A stretch of DNA of 64,000 nucleotides, from assembly GCF_014396785.1 (NCBI RefSeq), contig NZ_CP060718.1:578501-642500 (forward strand), read 5' to 3'. Positions 7,336-16,000 of the stretch are shown one piece after another. The notes beneath the pieces are model-generated. The model was not told where the DNA came from, ran no database searches, and worked only from the letters and a program-made list of their open reading frames with translations. Made by a program: the position numbers and the translations under genes. Within the stretch, counting starts at the first letter, position 1; every line of letters starts with the position of its first letter. The stretch is from Sphingomonas lutea. Lineage in GTDB: Bacteria > Pseudomonadota > Alphaproteobacteria > Sphingomonadales > Sphingomonadaceae.

Positions 7336-8720
7336 GCGTCGAACTTCGCGTCGGGCCGGAACAGGTCGGCCGAGAGGGTGATGCCGTGCGACGTCACATG
7401 GTCGAGGAAGCGCGGTCGGATGCCGGTCGCTTCGAAGCGGCCCTGGACGATGCCGTCGCCGCTGACGCCCGTCTGACGATAGCGGAAGATTTCCTGCATG
7501 GTGACGACTTCGCCTTCCATGCCGGTGAGTTCGGCCAAGCTGACGACCTTGCGGCGCCCGTCCGACAAACGCGCCACCTGCACGACGACGTCGAGCGCTG
7601 ACGAAATCTGCTGGCGCGCGGCACGCGGCGGGATGTCGATCCCGCTCATGCCAATCATCTGTTCGACGCGCGACAGGGCATCGCGCGGGGTGTTTGCGTG
7701 GACCGTGGTCATCGATCCGTCGTGGCCGGTGTTCATTGCCTGCAACATGTCGAAGGCCTCGCCGGCACGAACTTCGCCGACGATGATCCGGTCGGGGCGC
7801 ATACGAAGCGAGTTCTTGACCAGTTCGCGCTGGGTGATTTCGCCGCGGCCCTCGATATTGGGCGGGCGCGTTTCCAGACGAACGACGTGCTGCTGCTGCA
7901 GCTGGAGTTCGGCCGAATCCTCAATCGTCACGATCCGCTCGCGATTGTCGATGAACGCCGACATGGCGTTAAGCAGGGTCGTCTTGCCCGAACCCGTACC
8001 GCCGGAAATGAGGACGTTGCGGCGCGATCCGACAACCGCCTTCAGGACTTCCGACATTTGGATTGGGATACTGCCAATTTCGATCAGACGATCCATGCTG
8101 ATCGGCACCCGCGCGAACTTACGAATCGACAGCAGCGACCCGTCGATGGCGAGCGGCGGCACCACGGCGTTGACGCGGCTGCCGTCGGCCAGGCGGGCGT
8201 CGACCATCGGCGAGGATTCGTCGATTCGGCGACCGACCGCGGAGACGATCTTCTGGATGATGCGCAGCAGGTGACGTTCGTCCTTGAACCGCACGGGACT
8301 TGGCTCAAGCACGCCGAAGCGCTCGACGAACACATGATTACAGCCGTTGACCAGCACGTCGGTGATGGTCGGGTCCTTGAGCAAGGGTTCAAGCGGCCCA
8401 AGCCCGAGCAATTCGTCGAGCACGTCGCCGACCAATTGCTTGCGCTCGGCATTGTTGAGCGCCTGGTTCTGCTTGGCCAGCTCTTCGCGAACGATGTCGC
8501 CGACCTCGGCCTCGATCTGCTCGCGCGACATTTGCTCGAGCGCCTGCAGGTTGATGAGGTCGAGCAGCCGCTGGTGAAGCTCGACTTTAAGCTCGGTATT
8601 CGAATCGCGCTTGGCGAACGCGCCGGCGTCACCAACGGTGGTCCGCTGATGCTCCTCAAACACGTCCTGGCGCGCCTGCACCTCGCTATCTTCGTGACGC
8701 GGCTTCTTGATCTGCCACAT
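7332..8720 (-). CDS. cpaF: Tad pilus secretion ATPase CpaF/TadA
   Basis: This 462-residue cytoplasmic hexameric ATPase powers Flp pilus extension and retraction. Seen: an N-terminal helical domain (residues 1-120), the Walker A motif GGTGSGKTTLLNAM at about residue 240, an Asp-box region TIEDSAEL, a Walker B-like RMRPDRIIVGEVRAGEAFDM, and the His-box region TGHDGSMTTVHANTPRDAL. All motifs are intact and the length is typical. It sits 4 bases after cpaE and overlaps tadB. The N-terminal 50 residues are charged and variable. Confidence 0.96.
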   Translation of the reverse strand: MWQIKKPRHEDSEVQARQDVFEEHQRTTVGDAGAFAKRDSNTELKVELHQRLLDLINLQALEQMSREQIEAEVGDIVREELAKQNQALNNAERKQLVGDVLDELLGLGPLEPLLKDPTITDVLVNGCNHVFVERFGVLEPSPVRFKDERHLLRIIQKIVSAVGRRIDESSPMVDARLADGSRVNAVVPPLAIDGSLLSIRKFARVPISMDRLIEIGSIPIQMSEVLKAVVGSRRNVLISGGTGSGKTTLLNAMSAFIDNRERIVTIEDSAELQLQQQHVVRLETRPPNIEGRGEITQRELVKNSLRMRPDRIIVGEVRAGEAFDMLQAMNTGHDGSMTTVHANTPRDALSRVEQMIGMSGIDIPPRAARQQISSALDVVVQVARLSDGRRKVVSLAELTGMEGEVVTMQEIFRYRQTGVSGDGIVQGRFEATGIRPRFLDHVTSHGITLSADLFRPDAKFDA

Positions 8721-8724
8721 GATG

Positions 8725-9927
8725 CTATCGCTCCAGATTCAGGGCCGCGGCCACGCCGGCATCGAGCGTGTCGAGATCCTTGGCGAGCGAGGTCTTGCGT
8801 TTGATATCGTCGATCGGGACGCCGCGATCGATCGCCGCGCTCATCAGGCGGAAATCGTTCGAGACGGTATAGCCTATGTCACGGCCCAGTGCTTCGCGAA
8901 CGTCGTTCGGCCGGATCGTGCGCAACAGGCTCTTTTCGAACCGGTTGATGACGATCCGCACATCGAGCGACCCAAGGTCCTGCGACTGGATCAGGTTGAG
9001 CTGGCGCTTGGCGCGGTTGAGGCCGGCGACGGTAAGCTCGGTGACGAGCAGGACAAGGTCGGACTGGGCCAGAAGCGACAGCGACCAGTTGGTCCAATTG
9101 GTCGGAAGATCGATGAAGACGGTGCCATATTCGCGGCCCGCCAGCTCGACGATTTCCATCACATGGTCGCTGCTCAGGCTCTCGAGCGGCATCATGTCAG
9201 CAGGCGCGGCGATGACGTGGAGGCCGCTCGCATGTTCAGTCGCGGTCGCGCGCAGCAGTTCGCCGTCGAGCCGTCCGCCGGCCTCGAGCAATTCAACCAG
9301 CGACAAGCGCGGCTGGAGGCCCAGCTGGAAGGCGACATCGCCGAACTGGACGTCGAGGTCGATGAGACAGGCGTCGCGGCCATGCTGGCGCTCGTTGGCG
9401 GCGAAGCGGCTGGCAAATTGCGTCACCAGCGACGTGGCGCCGACACCGCCGAGACCCTTGACCACGCTGACGATCTTCGACGTGCGCACCGCTGCTTTGA
9501 CTTGCTTCGAATTGAGCTCGTCGCGGATCGGCGCGACCGAGGTTTCCAGCTCGTCGATGCTGAGCGGCAGCGGCACCACGTCGTGTGCACCGACCCGTAC
9601 CAGCGCGCGCACGATGGCGAGCGGCGGATCATAAGCGGCCGCAATCAGTGGCGTCGTGGTTTGCCGCGCCAGCTGCTCGAAGCGTTTGATAGAGGCGGGG
9701 TTGTCGGCGTCCACCTGGACGACGGCAGCTGCAGCCCCCGCCAGGTCGTCGGCGCTGATCGCGTCGCCCGTCGGGACGATATTGAGGCCTAGCGGGAAGT
9801 CCGCGACGCGGGCCCCGACAAGCGCCGCCGCATCGCCCTCCACGCCGCTCAGGAAGAGCTGCACCGACGCTTCGCGCGTCGTCGCCTTCCAGGTTCGTGC
9901 AGTTTCGTTCGGGTTGATGACGCTCAC
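8725..9927 (-). CDS. cpaE: Tad pilus localisation ATPase CpaE/TadZ
   Basis: This 400-residue protein has an N-terminal receiver-like domain (about 20-130) followed by a MinD/ParA-type ATPase domain. The ATPase part shows the altered P-loop region VVKGLGGVGATSLVTQFASR near residue 160, which lacks the usual K-S/T pair (GVGATS), as is common in TadZ/CpaE. It continues with CLIDLDVQFGDVAFQLGLQP and VFIDLPTNWTNWSL. CpaE recruits pilus components to a cell pole or focus. The gene lies between tadE (8 bases upstream) and cpaF. Confidence 0.92.
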   Translation of the reverse strand: MSVINPNETARTWKATTREASVQLFLSGVEGDAAALVGARVADFPLGLNIVPTGDAISADDLAGAAAAVVQVDADNPASIKRFEQLARQTTTPLIAAAYDPPLAIVRALVRVGAHDVVPLPLSIDELETSVAPIRDELNSKQVKAAVRTSKIVSVVKGLGGVGATSLVTQFASRFAANERQHGRDACLIDLDVQFGDVAFQLGLQPRLSLVELLEAGGRLDGELLRATATEHASGLHVIAAPADMMPLESLSSDHVMEIVELAGREYGTVFIDLPTNWTNWSLSLLAQSDLVLLVTELTVAGLNRAKRQLNLIQSQDLGSLDVRIVINRFEKSLLRTIRPNDVREALGRDIGYTVSNDFRLMSAAIDRGVPIDDIKRKTSLAKDLDTLDAGVAAALNLER

Positions 9928-9935
9928 CTCAGACC

Positions 9936-10538
9936 TCAGTTCGAAATGGATCCCGACGCGTCCTCGGCGGGCAGCGTCGTGGAAAAAGCCGGCAGGTTCA
10001 GCTGGACGAACAGCAGGCTCGTGATGGGGACGAATTTGAGGCCGGTCAGTGAGACGGTAACCAACGGCGAAATCTCCATCTGGCCCGTAGCACCGCCTGC
10101 CTGCCCGAAGCCCGAGCCGCGGTAGCTCACGCGCACATTTGCCGCGGCCACATCCGGCTTCACCATCTGCATCCGTGCGACGAGCGCGTTAAATGCCGTG
10201 CTGTCGACCGACAGGTTGGAAACCTCGGCGCAATTGGACGCGCAGGTGCAGCCGCCCGAGGTGCATGTCAGCGTGCCCAGAGCGGAGGCCGGAATGGTGG
10301 ATCCGGCAGGGAGGGTCGAGGTGGCGTAATTGGCAGCGACGATCCCCGGAGACACGGGGGTGGTCACAACGGCCATCCGCGCGCCCATCTGAGTCGCCTT
10401 TTCGGCCTGGTTAAGCTCCCACATGAACCGGCCGACGTCGATCGTCCCGAAGATGAGGAGAATCAGCAACGGTGCGACCATTGCGAACTCGGCCGAAGTT
10501 GCGCCGCGCGTGCAACGTAGGAGCGCGCGCATGGTCAT
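9936..10538 (-). CDS. TadE-like pseudopilin
   Basis: This 200-residue type II membrane protein has one N-terminal helix. The start region reads CTRGATSAEFAMVAPLLILL, a TadE prepilin-type signal with the GATSAEFA cleavage and Glu+5 pattern. It would be processed by CpaA and act as a minor pilin. The ATG at 10536-10538 overlaps the stop of the preceding TadE gene (ATGA), and I prefer it to upstream in-frame codons that lie inside that gene. The C-terminal domain has a Cys cluster (TCTSGGCTCASNC), suggesting disulphides in the periplasm. Confidence 0.85.
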   Translation of the reverse strand: MTMRALLRCTRGATSAEFAMVAPLLILLIFGTIDVGRFMWELNQAEKATQMGARMAVVTTPVSPGIVAANYATSTLPAGSTIPASALGTLTCTSGGCTCASNCAEVSNLSVDSTAFNALVARMQMVKPDVAAANVRVSYRGSGFGQAGGATGQMEISPLVTVSLTGLKFVPITSLLFVQLNLPAFSTTLPAEDASGSISN

Positions 10539-11065
10539 AGCCCGAACACCGCGACTTCGCTGTTGGCGCGCAGGCAATAGCTGCCGGCATTGAAGCCAAG
10601 CGAATTCCACAGCGTGGGATAATCGAGGTTGGCGCTCACCTTGACGACGGGGATCTGGCCGCTGAGGCCCGAATAGACACCACCATAGCCTCCCTTGGCG
10701 ACGCAGCGGACACTTACTCCCACCGCGCTTCCGCCCGAGGTGCACGGCGTGCTCCAGAAGGCTGCGGGGAACCGTCCGGTCGCGGTACCGTCGACGGATC
10801 CCGTCTTCGTCACATTGATGATCTTCGTTTCAGCCTGCGCATCCTTGAACACCGTCCCCGGACACGAATATGTGTCTGAAAGCGGCATTCGCGACGCAAA
10901 CCTCGCCCCGTCGCGCACCTGCTTCGTGACGCCGTGCTGGACGAGGAAATAATTCCCAAGCTCCATCGATCCGTACATCAGCGCGATGAAGATCGGCATG
11001 ACGAAGATCATCTCGGCCGAGGCGGCAGCGCTCTGGTCGCGCAACAAGGCGGAAAGCCGGCGCAT
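10535..11065 (-). CDS. TadE/TadF-like pseudopilin
   Basis: This 176-residue pseudopilin has the N-terminal signal RDQSAAASAEMIFVMPIFIA, with AASAEM matching the A/G-x4-E processing motif, followed by a single membrane helix. The C-terminal periplasmic domain contains several Cys (SCPG, TPCTSGG, VRCVAKGG, SYCLR). The start ATG overlaps the TadG-like gene's stop (ATGA). Two TadE-type genes in tandem are usual in tad operons, and which corresponds to TadE or TadF is not decidable by eye. Confidence 0.82.
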   Translation of the reverse strand: MRRLSALLRDQSAAASAEMIFVMPIFIALMYGSMELGNYFLVQHGVTKQVRDGARFASRMPLSDTYSCPGTVFKDAQAETKIINVTKTGSVDGTATGRFPAAFWSTPCTSGGSAVGVSVRCVAKGGYGGVYSGLSGQIPVVKVSANLDYPTLWNSLGFNAGSYCLRANSEVAVFGL

Positions 11066-12708
11066 CACCGGATCAGGTACGGCCGTGCGCGAGTGTAATA
11101 TTGGAAGCCGTTGCCGCCGCCGACGGGCTTTGCCGGACCGATGACTTCGCCGTAAATTTCCTTGTCGTCGGTACCTAGTGTGGCGCCGGCGATACCGGTC
11201 TGGGCCGCCGATCGCTGCAGCGACGGTTCGGTCAGGAAAATGTCGAACGCCCGCAGGATGATGTAGTCTTCGAACGCCGTGCCCTTGCCCTTCAATTCGT
11301 CGCAGTTGGCAGCTACGATCGGCAGGACTCGCCGATCCTTGGCAGCCGCCGATGCCGCCGTTGCAAAGCGCGGCTGGCTGAACGAGCACTGCTTGTAAAA
11401 CTTGTAGGTAGTGTTGGAGCCTTTGGTATCTGGCGGGTCTTGTGTGACCGCGCCGATCTGGCGAGGGTCGAGCTTGCCAGTGGCCTTGTTGGCAATCTCC
11501 CACTGATACACTTGGTAGCGGGTCAGCGTCGAAGCAGTCGCGCCCCCGCCGAGCGCCGCCGCGACCGCGGAGGCATCGATTCCCGGATGGTTGGCAGCAA
11601 GATATCCATCGCGATCCCAGGCCTTGTCGCCGAAGTTCTGCGCGCCGCCGTTGACCGGGCATGTCCCGGTGTAGTGGCATGAGTCGCGGCCGAACTGACG
11701 CGCGGGACCGTGCTGCGCAAAGTCGGCCGTATAGGACGTCTTCCCGCCCGAATTGACATTTCCGCCTTCGGGAGAGCCGCATGCCGGGGGCGTTGGAGCC
11801 GCCGCAGACGAGTCTACGCGAATCTCGAACGTCATCTGGAGCGTCATGTCCTTGCGTGTATTTTCCGCAGGGCATGAGGCGCCGGTGGAGGGCGTGCACT
11901 TGCTCGCCTCGTTCTTCTGCGTGCCCGCGTAGACGTCCATGCGCGTGTTGATCGCGTCGGTGGCATTCTTGTTGCCCGGCTCGGTCTCATTGTCGTCGGT
12001 GGCCTGGCAGCCGTTCAGGCCATTCCCGAGCAGGGCATTGATGACGGCTGGATTGCCATTGCCGAAATCGAGGAAGCCGTAATTGCCAGGCGCCCAGGCG
12101 TTGCCGCCCGCCGTCTTCAAAATGATCCCGCGTCCAACATCCGCCTCGGTCGGAAAATCATCGCTCGGCGTGCAGACAAGCAAGGGTGCGACATTGCAGA
12201 TCGACGATTCGACGCCGGCCACCGCATGCGCCTGCGCGGTGCCGGACATCAGGCCGACAATGGGCGTGAAGGCGTAATTGGCGGTGCGCAGTGCAGTCGT
12301 CGCGATGACGAAGCGGCTGTCGTTGGGATCGGTGGTTTCGGTGCAGGCCGCGGCGTTCGTCGCTATTGAATCGTCGAATTCCTCGCAGAACGTCAGCGTA
12401 ACGCTGACCGAACGTCCGACCGAATCGTTTGAAAAGCGCGTCAGGTTGAGCGCGAGCTGGTTCGACCCGCTGACAGAGACCGCGGCGGTAGCATTGGTAA
12501 TGGCATTATCGCTGCGGTCGAGTTGCGTCGCCGCGGCGAGCGCTGCCTGGTCGGCGGCCTGCTGCAGCTCGGTATCCATCGTCACCAGCCGGGCGTAGTC
12601 GAAAGCCAGACCCCCTGCGGCAATCAGGCCGACCATGGACAATGCAACCGTCGGCGCAACGGCGCCGTCCGTTTGCGTCCACAGTTTCCTAAGCGTGCCC
12701 CAGATCAC
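11065..12708 (-). CDS. tadG: TadG-like pilus assembly protein (TadE/G N-terminal domain)
   Basis: This large protein of about 547 residues has a prepilin-like N-terminus: TQTDGAVAPTVALSMVGLIA, a membrane helix, then DYARLVTMDTELQQAADQAA, the typical TadG N-terminal region. A long periplasmic part with many Cys (SSICNVAPLLVC, HYTGTCPV) and Gly/Asn-rich stretches follows, ending in PYLIR. I chose the GTG at 12706-12708 because an AGGAG sits 7 bases upstream; an upstream GTG at 12735 would place the start inside the preceding gene's coding sequence. TadG-type proteins are large minor pilins or membrane anchors. No clear von Willebrand MIDAS motif was seen. Confidence 0.83.
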   Translation of the reverse strand: MIWGTLRKLWTQTDGAVAPTVALSMVGLIAAGGLAFDYARLVTMDTELQQAADQAALAAATQLDRSDNAITNATAAVSVSGSNQLALNLTRFSNDSVGRSVSVTLTFCEEFDDSIATNAAACTETTDPNDSRFVIATTALRTANYAFTPIVGLMSGTAQAHAVAGVESSICNVAPLLVCTPSDDFPTEADVGRGIILKTAGGNAWAPGNYGFLDFGNGNPAVINALLGNGLNGCQATDDNETEPGNKNATDAINTRMDVYAGTQKNEASKCTPSTGASCPAENTRKDMTLQMTFEIRVDSSAAAPTPPACGSPEGGNVNSGGKTSYTADFAQHGPARQFGRDSCHYTGTCPVNGGAQNFGDKAWDRDGYLAANHPGIDASAVAAALGGGATASTLTRYQVYQWEIANKATGKLDPRQIGAVTQDPPDTKGSNTTYKFYKQCSFSQPRFATAASAAAKDRRVLPIVAANCDELKGKGTAFEDYIILRAFDIFLTEPSLQRSAAQTGIAGATLGTDDKEIYGEVIGPAKPVGGGNGFQYYTRARPYLIR

Positions 12709-12718
12709 GACGCATCTC

Positions 12719-13042
12719 CTAGTTCGGCCCGCCACTGGTACCTTGGGTCGTGCTCAGCCCGCCGGATTTTGCGGCGTTCACCTCGGTGCGATGGCGGGCA
12801 TTGACCTGATCGGTCCGATACCGAGTGACGGCGGCGGCCCCCTTGGCACCGCTGCTGCCGGGCTCTGCGGCACCTTCAGGATATACGGGATCCGGATTGA
12901 TGATCTGCGCCGCAGCGTTGAAGCGCACGGATTCGCCGAACAGCGCATCCTCTTCGCCAATCCGGCTTTTCGGGTTTGGCGTCGCGCAGGCAGCCAGCAT
13001 CGCGCAAGCCGCAGCGGTGATCGCAAGTGCCTTACAGCGCAT
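12719..13042 (-). CDS. Short tad-operon lipoprotein, possibly a CpaD/secretin-partner substitute
   Basis: This 107-residue lipoprotein has lipobox LAAC with Cys19. The mature part carries FGESVRFNAAAQIINPDPVY and a conserved-looking AAVTRYRTDQV. The start at 13042 has AAGGA 8 bases upstream; earlier ATGs at 13048 and 13060 have poor spacing. The gene overlaps the cpaC stop and lies directly after the secretin, where CpaD or a pilotin is usually found. CpaD proteins are normally about 200 residues, so this one is short. Its role as secretin partner is inferred from position. Confidence 0.75.
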   Translation of the reverse strand: MRCKALAITAAACAMLAACATPNPKSRIGEEDALFGESVRFNAAAQIINPDPVYPEGAAEPGSSGAKGAAAVTRYRTDQVNARHRTEVNAAKSGGLSTTQGTSGGPN

Positions 13043-14555
13043 GGCCATAATCCTTTTCAAGGTCAGCGGGATTGACGGCGGCCATGCCGCCTGACGGCGG
13101 CGGCATCAGCGTCGGTCCGGGCGGCGTCACGAAGGGCTGCGATGACGGTGGCACGGCGCTGTCCGTACGGCCGTTGAGGAACAGGTCGGCCTCGTTTGGC
13201 GGCTTGACCCGGTCGGTCGGTGCCTTGAGCATCCCCGCGCGCACCGGCTGCACCAGCCGCGGCGTAACGATGATGACCAGTTCGGTCTGCTCGTTCTGGA
13301 ACCCGGTCGACCGGAACAATGTGCCGATAATCGGCAGCGATCCGAGCAACGGCACCTGGCGTACCGTATCCTGGAAATCCTTGCGGATCAGGCCGGCGAG
13401 GGCGAAGCTTTCTCCATCACGCATTTCCACTACTGTTTTTGCGCGGCGGGTTTGCAGGCCCGGAATGGTCAAATTGTTGATGGTGATCGACGCGGTCGGA
13501 TCGATCGAGCTGACCTCAGGCTCGACGACCAGGTTGATCACACCGTCGGCAAGCACGGTCGGCGTAAAGGCGAGGCTGACCCCGAACGGCTTGAATTCGA
13601 CCGTAATCGTGGTCGCGCCGCCACCCGTCGCGCCGCTCTGCGCCACCGGTATCGGAAATTCGCCGCCCGCAAGGAAGCTCGCGGTTTCGCCCGACAATGC
13701 GACCAGCGTCGGTTCGGCAAGCGTCGTGATGAGCCCCTTCTGTTCGAGCGCATCAAGCGTCACGTCGAAATCGACGCCGAATGCCTTGAAGGCGCGCGAG
13801 ACGATGCCGAAGCTGCCGATGATCGACCCTACCCCAAGCACGGACGGACCGGCCACGCTGGTGCTCGAAACGCCCCCGCCCGGCAGCGGTGTGGTGATTT
13901 CGACGGGCGCGCCCGGCCGCAGGCTCGCCTCATTGCCGATCACGCCCCGCGTATTGCCCTTATCGAAGAAGGTGCGGAGCCCGATATCCTTCAAGGCACT
14001 GCGCTTCACTTCGGCAAAGCGAACTTCGAGCATCACCTGCTGGGCCGACCCCAGCGCGAGCAGGTTGACGACCTTGCCCGGTGCATAGGTCTCGGCGATC
14101 TGGACGGCGCGGTCGGCGGCGGCGGCGCTGGACACCATGCCTTCGAGAATGACGCTCTCATTCGACATGCGCGCCGAGATGGTGTCGGCGGGCATGAGCT
14201 CGCCGAGCTGGCGCTTGAGGTTGGTGACGTCGGGCCCGACGATCACGTCGAGCACCGCAATGAGGCGGTTGCCGCGGTCGTAGAGCGTCAGACTGGTCGT
14301 CCCGGCCTTCTTGCCGAGGACGTAGACCGAACTGTCGCTGATCGGAACGATGTCGGCGATGTCGGGATTGCCGATCAGCGCCTTCGAATAGGGCCGATCG
14401 ACGCGGAGCACCTGGCTCTTGTTGACGGGCACGTCGAGCTCACCGGCGTGAACGCCGGAGGCCACGGTGACTTGCGCCGCGACGGGGGCGGCCATGGCCA
14501 GCGTGGCAGCTCCCGCCGCCAGCAGCGCGACCCGATGCAGAGGCTTAATTGCCAT
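13032..14555 (-). CDS. cpaC: Tad pilus secretin CpaC/RcpA
   Basis: This 507-residue outer-membrane secretin forms the pilus exit channel. Seen: a signal peptide ending APVAAQ, a BON/N-domain region (NKSQVLRVDRPYSKALIGNP, SDSSVYVLGKKAGTTSLTLY), and a secretin domain with KGLITTLAEPTLVALSGETA, FLAGGEFPIPV and the final VPLLGSLPIIGTLFRSTGFQ, EQTELVIIVTPRLVQP. All are standard CpaC features. It overlaps cpaB by 11 bases and the downstream lipoprotein gene by 11. The Pro-rich C-terminal tail is species-variable. Confidence 0.95.
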   Translation of the reverse strand: MAIKPLHRVALLAAGAATLAMAAPVAAQVTVASGVHAGELDVPVNKSQVLRVDRPYSKALIGNPDIADIVPISDSSVYVLGKKAGTTSLTLYDRGNRLIAVLDVIVGPDVTNLKRQLGELMPADTISARMSNESVILEGMVSSAAAADRAVQIAETYAPGKVVNLLALGSAQQVMLEVRFAEVKRSALKDIGLRTFFDKGNTRGVIGNEASLRPGAPVEITTPLPGGGVSSTSVAGPSVLGVGSIIGSFGIVSRAFKAFGVDFDVTLDALEQKGLITTLAEPTLVALSGETASFLAGGEFPIPVAQSGATGGGATTITVEFKPFGVSLAFTPTVLADGVINLVVEPEVSSIDPTASITINNLTIPGLQTRRAKTVVEMRDGESFALAGLIRKDFQDTVRQVPLLGSLPIIGTLFRSTGFQNEQTELVIIVTPRLVQPVRAGMLKAPTDRVKPPNEADLFLNGRTDSAVPPSSQPFVTPPGPTLMPPPSGGMAAVNPADLEKDYGHAL

Positions 14556-15504
14556 AACGACCCACCTCTACTTCCTCGTTCTTGGTGCCACGATAGACTT
14601 CGACCTTGCGGCTGGTGTCCGCGGGCTTGGACGCCGGGCGGCTCGACCGGGCCGTCGAGCCGGAGCGGGTCGCCGCAGCAACCTGGTTGCTGCGCACCGC
14701 CATCGCGCCGCCAACGGCTGCGCCGATGGGGTTGCCGAAGCCGCCGACCACCGCGGGGGCCGGGTAACGGGCGCCGCCGTAAACGTTGAAGCGAAGGTCG
14801 TTCATGCTGATGGTTTCGACCACCGGATTGTTGGCCTCACCGGGCTTGCGCAGCACTAGGCTGAGGCTTCCGATTTCCTGCGCGAGCGCAAGCTTTTGCG
14901 CATCGAGCGGAGTCACTTCGAGGGTTGCTGTCTTGGCCACCTTGGGCGACCCATCGGCGTTGCGCGACTGCTGGTCGATGGCGATGACGCGGACGTTCTG
15001 AATCAGGACATCGGTTAATTGGGTGCTTTGCTGCGCCCCCGGGACGGTGCGCGTGACCAGCACGTCCACGCTGTCGTTGGGCTGGACGAAGCCGGCCACG
15101 CCGGACACATCGTTGATGCGCACAGCGGCGGCGCGCATGCCGGGCGGCAGCAAGGCGGCGATCGACGCACCCTGGCCCTGGCCGGAAATCTTGCTGGCAA
15201 GGATCGGTTCGTTGATGCCGATGGGCATCAAGGCGACACGCTTGCGGCCGGCTGGGACGAGCTGCGCGGCATTGGTGAAGGCGCCGGGCGGAATGGCGCT
15301 GTTGGGATAATCGACGAAACGGACCTTATCCGCCGTAATGTCGGTGCCGTAGGCGAGCGGTGCGGAGGCGACGGCGACCCGCGTGGTGCCGGACAGCGCA
15401 TTCTTCTGCTCGGTGCCGGAAAGCCAGCTGTTGGCGATTAAGACTGCGAACAGCCCAAGGACTATCGCAACCCCCAACGCAATCCATGATTGCCGTGTCA
15501 ACAT
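14545..15504 (-). CDS. cpaB: Tad pilus assembly protein CpaB/RcpC
   Basis: This 319-residue exported protein has an N-terminal membrane anchor (SWIALGVAIVLGLFAVLIAN). An SAF-type domain follows (RVAVASAPLAYGTDITADKV), then the CpaB/RcpC domain (SGVAGFVQPNDSVDVLVTRT, QNVRVIAIDQQS, DAQKLALAQEIGSLSLVLR). CpaB is a periplasmic partner of the CpaC secretin. It is the first large gene of the operon, about 100 bases downstream of the small second pilin. The C-terminal tail is basic and Ser/Thr-rich. Confidence 0.94.
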   Translation of the reverse strand: MLTRQSWIALGVAIVLGLFAVLIANSWLSGTEQKNALSGTTRVAVASAPLAYGTDITADKVRFVDYPNSAIPPGAFTNAAQLVPAGRKRVALMPIGINEPILASKISGQGQGASIAALLPPGMRAAAVRINDVSGVAGFVQPNDSVDVLVTRTVPGAQQSTQLTDVLIQNVRVIAIDQQSRNADGSPKVAKTATLEVTPLDAQKLALAQEIGSLSLVLRKPGEANNPVVETISMNDLRFNVYGGARYPAPAVVGGFGNPIGAAVGGAMAVRSNQVAAATRSGSTARSSRPASKPADTSRKVEVYRGTKNEEVEVGRYGN

Positions 15505-15601
15505 GCTTGGACCCCCGGTCGCTACGCAATTAATCTAACGCAAAAATTAGCTTTGGTTAAGCTATGTCGTTTAGCCGACTAATTCGACAAGTAATTGGCG
15601 C

Positions 15602-15745
15602 TCACGCCGAAGGAGTCCGCGATGCTGACCCCAGTGCGTAAGCCGCAGTCGCCAGGCCGGTGCCGATGATCGCGAGGATCATCGCATATTCCGCGGCGCT
15701 AGCGCCGCTGGCGGAACGCCAAAGTTGACGAAGTGTCTTCACCAC
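15602..15745 (-). CDS. Second, very short Flp-type pilin
   Basis: This 47-codon gene starts at GTG 15743-15745 (a second GTG follows immediately). The translation begins VVKTLRQLWRSASGASAAEY and continues AMILAIIGTGLATAAYALGS to a short polar end. It has the Flp hallmark: a processing site after Gly14 and the E-Y pair with Glu at mature position 5, then one hydrophobic helix. The same SGASAAEYA core occurs in the larger pilin at 15800-16000. It lies behind the hairpin at 15756-15787 and before cpaB. No good Shine-Dalgarno was seen, so expression is uncertain. It may be a minor pilin. Confidence 0.75.
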   Translation of the reverse strand: MVKTLRQLWRSASGASAAEYAMILAIIGTGLATAAYALGSASRTPSA

Positions 15746-15755
15746 GACGCGCCGG

Positions 15756-15787
15756 AAAAAGGGGCCGCCCTAAGGGACGGCCCCTTT
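15756..15787 (-). terminator. Rho-independent terminator or attenuator after the major pilin gene
   Basis: On the minus strand the sequence reads GGGGCCGTCCC, TTA, GGGCGGCCCC and then five T residues. That is a stem of about 10 bp with one bulge followed by a U-tract. It begins just after the stop of the major Flp pilin and ends before the second pilin. Because the rest of the tad operon lies downstream with no other strong promoter visible, it may act as a partial terminator that keeps pilin transcript levels above those of the machinery. Confidence 0.75.
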
Positions 15788-15799
15788 CCCAGTTATTGC

Positions 15800-16000
15800 T
15801 TAGCAGCCGCTCGCCGTCGTGGCGTCTGCAGTGGTGCAGGTAGTGATCTCCTCGCCCGTCGAGCGCAGCGAGTTGCTGATCGCGCCACCGAGGAAAATTG
15901 CGGCGAGGGCGATGCCCGAACCGACGATGGCGAGGATCAGGGCGTATTCGGCGGCCGACGCACCGGAGTCGTCGCGCAGCATGTTGATGAACTTGGTCAT
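15800..16000 (-). CDS. flp: Major Flp-type pilin
   Basis: This 66-residue prepilin reads MTKFINMLRDDSGASAAEY, then ALILAIVGSGIALAAIFLGG, then a short tail with two Cys. The processing site is after Gly13 (SG|ASAAEY), with Glu5 and Tyr6 of the mature pilin conserved, followed by one helix. CpaA would cleave it; the polymer forms the Flp adhesion pilus. A purine-rich AGGAAGGAAGAAG lies just upstream of the ATG. The tail (TTCTTADATTASGC) could form a disulphide loop, which not all Flp pilins have. It is the first gene of the tad operon. Confidence 0.93.
   Translation of the reverse strand: MTKFINMLRDDSGASAAEYALILAIVGSGIALAAIFLGGAISNSLRSTGEEITTCTTADATTASGC

Noticed and set aside
7698..8804. Plus-strand 368-codon open frame
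   Set aside because: Antisense to cpaF, which has all ATPase motifs.
9300..9500. CpaE as a ParA/MinD plasmid-partition protein
   Set aside because: The N-terminal receiver-like domain, the altered P-loop and the position between tadE and cpaF fit CpaE.
10539..11899. Upstream extensions of the two TadE frames
   Set aside because: They read Arg/Gly-rich shadow sequence inside the preceding genes. The ATGA overlaps give better starts.
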